Positions 41,587-49,254 of a stretch of DNA of 64,000 nucleotides are shown in pieces (the first letter of the stretch is position 1; every line of letters begins with the position of its first letter). The notes under the pieces are model-generated. The model did not search any database. It was not told where the DNA came from and was given only the letters and a program-made list of their open reading frames with translations. The stretch comes from JANWXD01 sp035575135 (GTDB lineage Bacteria > Acidobacteriota > Terriglobia > Bryobacterales > Bryobacteraceae), in contig DATLYE010000033.1 in assembly GCA_035575135.1 (NCBI GenBank), positions 53,199-117,198 of the forward strand, in the 5' to 3' direction. The position numbers were made by a program, and so were the translations under genes.

Positions 41587-42288
41587 GGGTGCCTCGGCGC
41601 ACAAATTCATCGCAGGAGTCACTTCCTCGAAAACCGCCAGAATCGCCTCGACCAGCTCGGCGCCGCTCGAGGCGCGAACCTCTGCTTCCTTCATCGGATA
41701 GTACAGCTGAAAGCCCGCCCACTGGCGTTTCGGCGCCGCCTCGAGCGCTTCGCGCAGGGCCGCAGCTCCGGGATAGTCCCGGGCGCAGAACTCGGCCGCT
41801 TCCGACTCCCAGCTGCCGGCGAAGATCCGGAAGCCCTCTCGGAGCAGGCGCCGGAGCTGCCGATCCAGAGCCGCGCGCGGGCGCAGAGCCTCGATGAGGC
41901 GGTGCCAGTCCCAATCCGGTGCAAGCTGCCAGGCGCGGCCGCCGGGCGGAGCTTTGACGTAGCCCCGTTCGACCTGCAAGCCGGCGCGGAACACCTGCTC
42001 CTCGGTGTCCATCATGATGAAGTACTTCGAACAGCCGAAGCTCGTTTGAAACGAAAGCGGCTTGCGAGCCCGCCAGGCTCGCGGCAGCCAGGCGATCCAG
42101 CGCCAGTAAACGCCCCGCCCGTAGCGTTCGATCAGAAACGGCTGGTCGAAGCGCGCCTCCAGAGCCGCCTTCAGAATCTGAGTGATCCGCTCGTGCGGCT
42201 CCAGATTCCCCACCCGGATCCCGCGCCGGAAATCCAGAAACTCCGGGCGGAACCCGGCTCCGCGCACAAGCCGCCCCGCCGGGTGCAT
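41554..42288 (-). CDS. Conserved-looking hypothetical protein, unknown family
   Basis: 244 residues, soluble, rich in aromatic and basic residues (WRWIAWLPRAWRARK, FQTSFGCSKYFIMMDTEEQ). No motif I recognise; the composition and third-position GC suggest a real gene. It starts ten bases after the stop of the cupin gene, so the two are probably one transcript, and its final 33 bases overlap the tail of tsaB on the other strand. Several Trp-Asp pairs (APDWDWHRLIEAL) might form a nucleic-acid or sugar-binding surface, but that is speculation. Confidence 0.75.
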   Translation of the reverse strand: MHPAGRLVRGAGFRPEFLDFRRGIRVGNLEPHERITQILKAALEARFDQPFLIERYGRGVYWRWIAWLPRAWRARKPLSFQTSFGCSKYFIMMDTEEQVFRAGLQVERGYVKAPPGGRAWQLAPDWDWHRLIEALRPRAALDRQLRRLLREGFRIFAGSWESEAAEFCARDYPGAAALREALEAAPKRQWAGFQLYYPMKEAEVRASSGAELVEAILAVFEEVTPAMNLCAEAPLRVRSEDLGV

Positions 42289-42298
42289 CTCCGGGCTG

Positions 42299-42760
42299 CT
42301 ACCGCCGGATCTTGATTACCACGTAGGTGAGCTTCTGGCCCGGCTCGAGCAGCACCTGGTGAGGGGTGCGCGGCGGGACGTGCACGATGTCGCCCGGGCT
42401 GAGCTTGCGTTTCTCACCGCCCTCGATCGAAGGCCCGCGGACCTCTCCGGGCGCCGTCGTCCGTCCGTTGACGATCCGCCCTCCGACCACGAGCGTTCCC
42501 GAGCCGCTCTGTACTACCGAAATGTCGTTGAACTCCTCGTGCAGCTCGGCTTCGCCGCTTCCCTCCCGGTGCGCCACCAGCACCGAATGGTTGCCGTAAT
42601 CGGCCAGCGTCTCGAGCGCCAGCTTTTGCGGATTCATTTTCGGCGCCAGGCGGGCTCCGTAGGTCTTGAGCTCCGAGGCCGGCCAGTGAGCGAATCCTTC
42701 TATGCCCGCCGGCGAGGCTATCGCGCCCGCCAGCATCATCGCAAACCACACCTGTCTCAT
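42299..42760 (-). CDS. Exported cupin-domain protein
   Basis: 153 residues with a signal peptide (about 1-22) and a double-stranded beta-helix. The cupin motifs are partly kept: ELHEEFNDISVVQSGSGTLVVGG for motif 1 with one His and acidic residues, and GDIVHVPPRTPHQVL for motif 2 with two His. It may bind a metal and act on a small molecule in the periplasm. GAGGAGGT lies seven bases before the ATG. It follows the DUF2961 gene by 16 bases. Confidence 0.87.
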   Translation of the reverse strand: MRQVWFAMMLAGAIASPAGIEGFAHWPASELKTYGARLAPKMNPQKLALETLADYGNHSVLVAHREGSGEAELHEEFNDISVVQSGSGTLVVGGRIVNGRTTAPGEVRGPSIEGGEKRKLSPGDIVHVPPRTPHQVLLEPGQKLTYVVIKIRR

Positions 42761-42776
42761 TCGCAATACCTCCTCG

Positions 42777-43913
42777 TTATCCGCGCAGCTTGACCTGAGG
42801 AATGCGCTCTTCCACGGGCGGCAGCGGCGGAAAATCCGTGTACGGAGAATCCTGATACCAGTAACACACGCTGAAGAAATTGTCGCCGCGGTCGTTGGCG
42901 TGCCCGTGCTCCATGGTGTGTTTGAGGTAACGCGTGAAGGTGACCGGATTGTCGGCATGCCAGCGGTAGCAGCAGTAACGCCCGCCCGTGCGCTCCGGCA
43001 TGACGATGAGCGGCGCGCCGTAGTAGCGGTGCGCGAAGGCCACCGCTCCGTCCCGGCCTCCGAAGTTCCAGCTTCCCAGGAAATAGTCTTCCGAGCCCGT
43101 GCCGATGATCACCGGTTTGGACTCGTCGTCCACGAAGATCATGTCGTCCCCTTCGCCCATCCAGCCGTCGGCATTGATCAGTACGCCGAGCGTCACCCCC
43201 ATCAGGTGGCCGCGCCCGCGCGTCTCGGCATAGACGTAATTCAGCTTGCCGTCCGGATTCAGGCGCGCCTGCTCGCCCGTCGCAGGCACGCACGGCGTCG
43301 CCTGCCGGTACTGGGCGTGGAAATACAGAGCATCGGCGGTAAGCTCCCCGACCCGCATGTAGTCAATATTGGAGTAGAACGCGTTCACGTTCTGCTTGCC
43401 TTCGTTCGTCACCGTGACCCGCGCCGACTTGCGGAACGGCATGGCGAAATAGCAGTTCAGCGAACGTCCCGGCGAGCACGCCAGAAACGCCGATTCGTAG
43501 TGCACGTATTGGCCGAGATTCAGGCCGAAGAAGTCCCCGATCGGCGCCTCTACGCTCGGCTTCGCGTTCCCCTCCCAGTACATGCGCAGGACGATCTCCT
43601 TGAGGTGGTGGGGGCTGGCAGCGGCGATGGTGAACCAGATGTGCGTGATGACGCCCGGGCCCTCGGAAAGGAACACCTCCTGCGTGGCGCCGGGTGCGAT
43701 GACCCAGCGGTCGGCGTTGCCGCCCGTGCGGTCGTAGCTGGACTGCTTGAGCGAGCGGTGCGATTGGGCGCGCGCGTACGAAGGCAACACGCCGGGTGTG
43801 CCCGCTGCCTCCGCCTGTGCGGCTGCTGCCGGCGCCGCTGCCGCCAGTCCCGTCGCCCCCAGGACCCGCTGCAAAAAACTGCGGCGCCCCCGCGCAAAAG
43901 CGTGCTCGGTCAT
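42777..43913 (-). CDS. Tat-exported DUF2961 protein (GH172-like glycosidase)
   Basis: 378 residues. The N-terminus RRSFLQRVLG followed by an Ala-rich stretch is a twin-arginine signal. The mature domain is DUF2961, assigned to GH172 after its fructofuranosidase and difructose-anhydride activities; the conserved motif IGTGSEDYFLGSWNFGG with paired acidic residues is present, as is GPGVITHIWFT. Probably acts on furanoside-containing oligosaccharides. GGAGGAGAGG precedes the ATG, and a TATAAT-type promoter lies upstream. It sits between a DASS-type transporter and a cupin protein. Confidence 0.88.
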   Translation of the reverse strand: MTEHAFARGRRSFLQRVLGATGLAAAAPAAAAQAEAAGTPGVLPSYARAQSHRSLKQSSYDRTGGNADRWVIAPGATQEVFLSEGPGVITHIWFTIAAASPHHLKEIVLRMYWEGNAKPSVEAPIGDFFGLNLGQYVHYESAFLACSPGRSLNCYFAMPFRKSARVTVTNEGKQNVNAFYSNIDYMRVGELTADALYFHAQYRQATPCVPATGEQARLNPDGKLNYVYAETRGRGHLMGVTLGVLINADGWMGEGDDMIFVDDESKPVIIGTGSEDYFLGSWNFGGRDGAVAFAHRYYGAPLIVMPERTGGRYCCYRWHADNPVTFTRYLKHTMEHGHANDRGDNFFSVCYWYQDSPYTDFPPLPPVEERIPQVKLRG

Positions 43914-43943
43914 GGCCTCTCCTCCGTTCGGTGATCATGGCGG

Positions 43944-43972
43944 ATTATAGCGGAAGCATGCGGCCGCGTCCA
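43944..43972 (-). promoter_or_regulatory. Promoter of the DUF2961-cupin-hypothetical unit
   Basis: TGGACG (43972-43967 on the minus strand), exactly 17 bases, then a perfect TATAAT (43949-43944). Initiation near 43937 leaves a leader of about 24 bases holding the strong site GGAGGAGAGG. Confidence 0.68.
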
Positions 43973-43980
43973 CACGCGCT

Positions 43981-45435
43981 TCACCAGATCCCCAGCAACT
44001 TCCACCAGGTGAAACCCACCGCCGACCAGATCCCCAGATTCACCACTGAGACCGCGAAGCCCACCGCCCACCACCGGCGCAGGGAGACATAGTCGTGCGC
44101 GAAGAACATGGGCGAGGGCGTCGTGCCGTAGTTGGTCAGTCCCGCCGACAGATTCGCAAAACAGGCAAAGGCGTACACCATCAGCCCGAGCGGCGCTCCC
44201 TTGGCCGCCAGCAGGGCCACGAACGCCGCATACATGGCCAGCAGGTGCGCGGTGATGCTGGCAAAGCCGTAGTGGGCGTAAAAGTAGATGAGCAGCGCGC
44301 CGGCAAACAGCGGGATCCAGCCCGGGCCTTCCAGTAACGCCCCCACCCCGCGGGCGAATTCCGGCGTGACGCCCGCGTCGCCCAGCGCTTTGCCGAGCCG
44401 CAGCAGCCCGCCGTACCAAATGAAAATGTCCCAGGCGGCCTTCTCGCTCTTGACGTCCTCCCAGGTGAGCACGCCCGAAGCAAGCAGCGCCCCGCTTCCG
44501 AGCAGGGCCGTCACCGTGATATCCACCTTGTGCAGCGGTGAGGTGACCCACAATCCGCACACCGCCACGAACACGGCCGCCACGATCGTTTCTCCCCGGC
44601 TCAACCTCCCCATGGCTTCCAGTTCCCGGGCCGCGAAGGCTGCGGCTTCCGGCGTCTTGCGGATCTCGGGCGGATTCAGCCGCGCGACCACCAGCGGGAT
44701 CACCGCCAGAGAACACAGCCCCGGGACCACGCCGGCCAGAAACCAGCTCGTCCACGTCACCGGATAGCCGAACTGCGTGGCGGCAATTTGTGCCGCCAGA
44801 GGATTGGAGGCCTGACCCGTGTAGAACATTGCGGCGGTAACGCAGATGCTCTGATAAACCGCCGTCATCAGAAACGAGCCGAGCAGGGCCGCGGTCGGAC
44901 CGGGATAAGAACCGTAGACTTCCGCGATCGAGCGCAGGATGGGCAGGATCACTCCGCCGGAGCGGGCCGCGTTGGAGGGAATGATGGTGGCCAGCGTCAT
45001 GTCCGAAAGTGCGAGGGCGTAGCAGACTCCGAGCGAAGTCCGTCCGAACCACCGCACGAAAGACAGCGCGATGCGGCGCGCCATGCCGGTCTTGATCAGC
45101 GCCCGCGAAATGAAGAAGGCGGCCATGACGAGCCATACGGTCGGGTCGCCGTATCCCCCCAAAGCCTCCTGGATCGTGAGCCCGCCCCATAAGGCCGCCA
45201 GGGTCACCGCCAGCAGAACCACCGCGCCGCCGGGCACCGGTTGGAGCATCAGCCCGGCGATAGCCGCCAGAAAGATCCCGGTCAGTCTCCAGCTCTCCGG
45301 CCGGATCGCCTCCGGGCGCGGGACCACCCACACCACGGCGGCGAAGACCGCCACCACCGCGGCGCTGCGCACCAGGCGCCCGCGAGCAGTGAGCGCCGAC
45401 GTCGGCGTGCTTTCGCTGACCTCCCGTTTCAACAC
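43981..45435 (-). CDS. DASS/SLC13 family anion:sodium symporter
   Basis: About 484 residues with twelve or so hydrophobic segments. The family signatures are visible: ATIIPSNAARSGGVILPI with the SNT-like motif, and LTNYGTTPSPMFFA near the C-terminus as its pseudo-symmetry mate. Such carriers import dicarboxylates, sulfate or related anions. The start is GTG at 45435, or TTG at 45432, both just after GGAGG; the much longer open frame upstream would run through an unrelated gene fragment and is rejected. The substrate cannot be judged; co-location with DUF2961 may be accidental. Confidence 0.88.
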   Translation of the reverse strand: MLKREVSESTPTSALTARGRLVRSAAVVAVFAAVVWVVPRPEAIRPESWRLTGIFLAAIAGLMLQPVPGGAVVLLAVTLAALWGGLTIQEALGGYGDPTVWLVMAAFFISRALIKTGMARRIALSFVRWFGRTSLGVCYALALSDMTLATIIPSNAARSGGVILPILRSIAEVYGSYPGPTAALLGSFLMTAVYQSICVTAAMFYTGQASNPLAAQIAATQFGYPVTWTSWFLAGVVPGLCSLAVIPLVVARLNPPEIRKTPEAAAFAARELEAMGRLSRGETIVAAVFVAVCGLWVTSPLHKVDITVTALLGSGALLASGVLTWEDVKSEKAAWDIFIWYGGLLRLGKALGDAGVTPEFARGVGALLEGPGWIPLFAGALLIYFYAHYGFASITAHLLAMYAAFVALLAAKGAPLGLMVYAFACFANLSAGLTNYGTTPSPMFFAHDYVSLRRWWAVGFAVSVVNLGIWSAVGFTWWKLLGIW

Positions 45436-45440
45436 CGGGC

Positions 45441-45464
45441 CTCCGGACCGGAGGCGCCATAATA
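45441..45464 (-). promoter_or_regulatory. -10 box and palindrome over the transporter ribosome-binding site
   Basis: TATTAT on the minus strand at 45464-45459, then the perfect palindrome CTCCGGACCGGAG at 45441-45453, which includes the GGAG ribosome-binding site five bases before the GTG. It could be an operator or an RNA hairpin that masks the site. Confidence 0.45.
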
Positions 45465-45960
45465 CCAAAGCACCCGCGCCGGAAGTCTTGGAGCCACGGC
45501 GGCCAAGAGGCAACGTAAGTGTCGCTTCATCGGCTTTACCGGGCATTATGATCCCGCCGCGCACGTGGCGATGATGAAGGCTTATCCCGGTTGGGACACG
45601 GTCATGATGCCCTTGCACGCCGCCGACCACGCTTACTTGAGCTTTGAACGCGAAGCGCTGCCGGTAGCCGAGCGCCTCGGTTTGGGCGTGCAGGCGATGA
45701 AGGTCTTTGCGAAGGCCTTTCTTTTGCGTTCCCTCCATCCCACCGAATGCCTCCGCTACGTCTTGAGCCTGCCCGGCGTGCACGTGGCCGTTTGCGGCGC
45801 CGGCACGCTGGGCCAGATGGAGGACAACATCCGCGCCTTAGAGAATTTCCGCACAATGCCTCCGGATCAGATGGAGCAGGTGCGCAAGCGTGCGGTTTCC
45901 GGCGCGGGAGTGTACGCCGGCCCCGTGCTCGAGTATTGGAAAAAGAAGCAGACCGGCTGA
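45463..45960 (+). pseudogene. Orphan 3' fragment of an aldo/keto reductase
   Basis: Reading in frame from 45463 gives GSLGATAAKRQRKCRFIGFTG, then VMMPLHAADHAYLSFE, LPVAERLGLGVQAMKVF and a C-terminal tail; this is the distal third of the aldo/keto reductases common in Acidobacteria (the segment after the catalytic tetrad). The N-terminal two thirds, including the Asp-Tyr-Lys-His tetrad, are missing; the frame meets a stop at 45460-45462 and the DNA to its left is the transporter promoter. It is therefore a remnant left by deletion or rearrangement. A short ATG-initiated frame (45565) remains open but would encode no working enzyme. Confidence 0.82.
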
Positions 45961-46359
45961 GCGACGACCCTCGGCGTCCCGCGAATCGCCCGCCTGACCT
46001 GACGAAACTCTCCAACTCAGGCGTTACCTCGGACCTCGGGCCGCCTGGCGCCGCCTTTCTTGCCGGCGGCGATGCAAAGATCCAGTTCAAGGACCATGAC
46101 TGGGGCCTGAACGACTCCGCCGGAACGGGCCGTGACTATTCCCGGCTGCGGCTTTTTTGGGATTATGTTCGGTCGAAATGGTAGGTTGGCCGCCCGGTCT
46201 CCAGCTTCAGTCCCGGCGCTCGGCCGGGGGCAAAACGAGGTCTACATTTCTCTCCTACGGGAGCCCTACGCAAAAATCCCGCGTAAAACAGGATGGCTTT
46301 TTTGCCGATAACCCTCTTCGAGGTTTCCCGCTACAGTCAGCAATGAAAGGAGACATGCG
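45961..46359. other. 399-base gene-free stretch after the reductase remnant
   Basis: No convincing gene. It holds a small CTCC-TACG-GGAG stem-loop near 46242-46253, a possible -10 box TACAGT at 46332-46337, and a six-codon frame (ATG 46343 to TGA 46363) that contains the ribosome-binding site AAAGGAG of the next gene and overlaps its ATG. Possibly degraded coding DNA linked to the neighbouring remnant. Confidence 0.4.
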
Positions 46360-47124
46360 ATGAGTCGGACGGGACTCGCCCGAGTTGCCGCCGCGCTGCT
46401 CCCACTGCTTCCCTATGCCTACGCCGAGTCAGGGTTCATTCTTCGCGATGGAACCCCGGTCCGCCTTCGACTCAACCAGAATCTCTCGTCGGCCGATGCA
46501 ACGGTGGGCGCTCCAGTTGACTTTGAGGTGCTCGAGGACGTCAAGGTAGACGGCAGAGTTGTAATCGCCCGTGGCGGCGTGGCGTTGGGGACCATAACCG
46601 AAGCGCAGCCGAAACGTCGTCTCGGCCGGGGAGGAAAACTGAATGTCAATATTGACCATGTACGCCTCGTGAACGGCGAAAAGGTCGCTTTGCGCGCTAT
46701 CAAGGAAGCGAAAGGAGCCGGCAAGGGCGGAACAGTAACCGGAGCCGTGGTTGCCACCTCGATCGTGTTCTTCCCCGCTGCTCCACTGTTCCTGCTCATG
46801 CATGGGAAAGACATCACCATCCCGAAAGGAACCGAAATTACTGCGTATATCAATGGCGATGTGGAGCTCAATCCCGCGCAGTTTGCCGCCCGGCCCGGCG
46901 AAACGGCGGCCTCTGCCGTCCAGACCTTAACGCCCGTCAAGGCCTTGACTAATGGCGACGTAGTGGCGATGGTCAAAGCCGGACTCTCGCCGGAGACCAT
47001 CCTCGCTGTCGTACGCACAACTCCCGGCAATTACCAGCTGGGTCCGCAAGATCTGATCGCGCTCAAACAAGCCGGCGTGTCCGAAGAGATCATCCAGGCG
47101 ATGATCAGCAGTTCAAGTAAGTAA
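46360..47124 (+). CDS. Exported protein with glycine-rich membrane segment, unknown function
   Basis: 254 residues. Signal peptide at about 1-22 (LLPLLPYAYA). Residues 25-115 form a beta-rich domain (FILRDGTPVRLRLNQNLSSA, KVDGRVVIARGGVALGTI) of a type often seen in acidobacterial exported proteins; a Gly/Ala-rich hydrophobic stretch follows near 125-148; and the last 55 residues (NGDVVAMVKAGLSPETILAVVRTTP ... GVSEEIIQAMI) form two short helical repeats. AAAGGAG is seven to eight bases from the ATG. Function unknown; likely envelope-associated. Confidence 0.83.
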   Translation: MSRTGLARVAAALLPLLPYAYAESGFILRDGTPVRLRLNQNLSSADATVGAPVDFEVLEDVKVDGRVVIARGGVALGTITEAQPKRRLGRGGKLNVNIDHVRLVNGEKVALRAIKEAKGAGKGGTVTGAVVATSIVFFPAAPLFLLMHGKDITIPKGTEITAYINGDVELNPAQFAARPGETAASAVQTLTPVKALTNGDVVAMVKAGLSPETILAVVRTTPGNYQLGPQDLIALKQAGVSEEIIQAMISSSSK

Positions 47125-47349
47125 TTCTCGGGACACCACCGGATCCTACCGCTTTGGGAGTAAGGGAACTCGCCCGTCCAGCGATTGCCGCTCGCGCGCC
47201 GGAGCCGGAAGGCGCCACCGCATTCGCCAGGCCGTGAGGCGGCGGCGCTGCGGATCCGGCGGGCTGCTCTCACGGCTCCCGTGTGGTCCCGCTCGACGGC
47301 AAACACGGCCGACACCCGCCCGGCGGTCGCCCTGCCGGCAGTCAACCCC

Positions 47350-48540
47350 TCAGTAGAGGATGACGAAGTTACCATCGGGATCGGCGAAAACTGCGGCGAA
47401 GCTCCAGGCGGGGATGCCGGGCTCCCGGCCCTGCTGAGCCAGCGGCCCGCCGTCCCGGCCGAAGACCTGCCAGGCCAGCGAGCCTCCCTTGCCCCATCCC
47501 GTGCCTTCGGTCCACACCAGGATGGTTTCGCCACGCTGGTTGACAGCCAGGGCCGGATGCTTGCGGCCCTGCGCGGGCCCCGGCGCCGCCACCGGTTGCG
47601 ATTGCTCCGGTCGCTCCGCATCCAGCCAGGCGACATAAACCTGCCCTTGGGTTTCCCAGGCGCCCACTACGCCCTGCGGCCCCTCGGCCAAGGCCATGCT
47701 GCTCATGGGGCAGGTGCTGACCTGCCAGGGATGGAGCCGCCCGCCGCGAAAACTGTCCCCGCGATCCTTCGAGACCAAAACGAAAATGTCCCGGTGCACC
47801 TGTTCGGTCGCCGAACGGTAAAGCAGAAAGAGACGCCCGTGCCCGCCGGCGAAGCACCGCAGGCTGCAACAAGCGCAGCTGCCGGTCGGCTTCCCCCACG
47901 CCGGCCTCTCGGGTGAGAAAGTTCTGCCGTCATCCACTGACCGTGCAATCCAGACGCTCCTGCCGGCTTCGCCCTGCACTGCCCCCGGTGCTTTGCCGTG
48001 CCAGGCTACATAGACGCGTCCGGCCGCATCCGCTGCCACCGACCCGCCACCGTCCAGCGCGTACGTACGCCGCATCAGGTTTCGTTGCGGTTCAAAGGCG
48101 CGGCCGGAATCGTCGAGCCGGGTGTAGAGCATCGGTGCGCTGGGATGAGCGGGATTTTCCGGATCGCGGGGCCCCTTGGGAACGGCGATCGCCGAGCCGT
48201 TCCACACAACATGAACGCGTCCGCCCCGGCCGGCGGCCAATTGAGCGCCTCGGATCGTCCCGGCAGCGACCGCGCTGCCCTTCTGGCTGTTGACTCGGAT
48301 CGGTGACGAAAAGCTGGCGCCACCGTCTCGGGAATACACATAAAATACGTCGCCTTGGCGCGCTTCGCCACGGTAGTAGATCAGATGCAGCGTGCCTCGG
48401 CCGTCCACCACCACCTGCGGCTGGATGCCACCTTCAGGGACCCGTACCCGGCGGACGGTCACTCCCTTGGCGGCTCCCGCCAGCGACAGCGCGACAGCCA
48501 GCGCGGCCGGGACCATCTTGCGTATCGGAATCTCCAACAT
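47350..48540 (-). CDS. Exported sialidase-like (BNR/Asp-box) beta-propeller protein
   Basis: 396 residues with a signal peptide within the first 26 residues and a six-bladed propeller. Three Asp-box motifs are visible: YSRDGGASFSS, SVDDGRTFSP and SKDRGDSFRG. The catalytic Arg triad and Tyr of true sialidases are not obvious by eye, and the Cys-rich segment SCACCSLRCF near residue 235 is unusual. It may be a carbohydrate-binding propeller rather than an active sialidase. The ATG at 48540 is chosen; a second ATG eight codons later is possible. The long upstream open frame is an antisense shadow of the Fur gene. Confidence 0.82.
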   Translation of the reverse strand: MLEIPIRKMVPAALAVALSLAGAAKGVTVRRVRVPEGGIQPQVVVDGRGTLHLIYYRGEARQGDVFYVYSRDGGASFSSPIRVNSQKGSAVAAGTIRGAQLAAGRGGRVHVVWNGSAIAVPKGPRDPENPAHPSAPMLYTRLDDSGRAFEPQRNLMRRTYALDGGGSVAADAAGRVYVAWHGKAPGAVQGEAGRSVWIARSVDDGRTFSPERPAWGKPTGSCACCSLRCFAGGHGRLFLLYRSATEQVHRDIFVLVSKDRGDSFRGGRLHPWQVSTCPMSSMALAEGPQGVVGAWETQGQVYVAWLDAERPEQSQPVAAPGPAQGRKHPALAVNQRGETILVWTEGTGWGKGGSLAWQVFGRDGGPLAQQGREPGIPAWSFAAVFADPDGNFVILY

Positions 48541-48678
48541 CGAAGCACCAAACAGACTCAGTCGCTCCGCGGCGGCGCGCCGGCTGCTCTGCCGCGTCAA
48601 GCTCAGACCGTTCCGTGGCACCATCATCATACCGCGCGACCGACTGGATCGCGCCGGCCTGCGGCCACCCGCTGCCGC

Positions 48679-48707
48679 TGGAGAGATGTTAACGTCCATG
48701 TTAAAGT
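48679..48707 (+). promoter_or_regulatory. Candidate fur-gene promoter with embedded operator
   Basis: TGGAGA (48679-48684), 17 bases, TAAAGT (48702-48707). The spacer and -10 box carry the perfect inverted repeat TTAAC-N6-GTTAA (48689-48704), which also reads as a direct repeat TGTTAA spaced by 12 bases. A self-regulatory site of the downstream Fur-family protein is a reasonable guess. Confidence 0.5.
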
Positions 48708-48741
48708 CAAAGTGTACGGCCTCGCGCCGGAAAAGCGAAGG

Positions 48742-49254
48742 ATGATTGCGCACAACAGTCTTCACGATGCTTTGAAGGAGAGGGGCGTCCGCCTGACGCG
48801 CCAGCGGCAGATTCTGCTCGATCTGATCGACAAAACGGGCCTCCACCTGGACGCCGAAAACCTTTACCGGCTGGCCAAACAGCAGGATCCCAAACTCAAT
48901 CGCGTGACGGTCTACCGGACCTTGAAGATGCTCAAGGAAGGGGGGCTGGTGGACGAGCTCGACCTGATGCACTGGAACGGCGAGCAGCACTACTACGAGA
49001 CGCGCACCAAACAGGAGCATGCCCACGTAGTCTGCCTCCGGTGCGGTAAGGTCGAAGAGTTCTTCGGCGAACCCCTGCAAAAGTTGCGCCGGCAGATCGA
49101 GGCCCACTTCGGTTTTCAGATCCTGCTGGCACGGACCGAGGTGGGCGGCTATTGCGCTCACTGCCAGGTCCTGCGGGCCCGGGAGATGCAGGCCGCGGCA
49201 CAGCCGGAAGCCTCTGCGAAGGACGCTCGCCCGAACGCACGCCGGAGGAAGTAA
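48742..49254 (+). CDS. Fur family transcriptional regulator
   Basis: 170 residues. An N-terminal winged helix (LTRQRQILLDLIDKTGLHLDAENLYRLAKQQD ... LNRVTVYRTLKMLKEGGLV) binds DNA; the dimerisation domain has HYYETRTKQEHAHVVCLRCGKVEEF and GYCAHCQ, so both structural-zinc CxxC pairs are intact. Whether it senses iron, peroxide or zinc (Fur, PerR, Zur) cannot be decided by eye. GAAGG abuts the ATG at 48742. The C-terminal Ala/Arg-rich tail of about 25 residues is not part of the family core. Its TAA overlaps the next ATG by one base (TAATG), so the two are translationally coupled. Confidence 0.93.
   Translation: MIAHNSLHDALKERGVRLTRQRQILLDLIDKTGLHLDAENLYRLAKQQDPKLNRVTVYRTLKMLKEGGLVDELDLMHWNGEQHYYETRTKQEHAHVVCLRCGKVEEFFGEPLQKLRRQIEAHFGFQILLARTEVGGYCAHCQVLRAREMQAAAQPEASAKDARPNARRRK

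Noticed and set aside
45565..45960. An independent 131-codon gene
   Set aside because: Homology continues in frame upstream of its ATG to about 45480, showing that it is the tail of a truncated reductase and not a self-contained gene.
46140..46160. Intrinsic terminator near the TTTTTT run
   Set aside because: The preceding GC-rich bases do not form a continuous stem longer than about four pairs.
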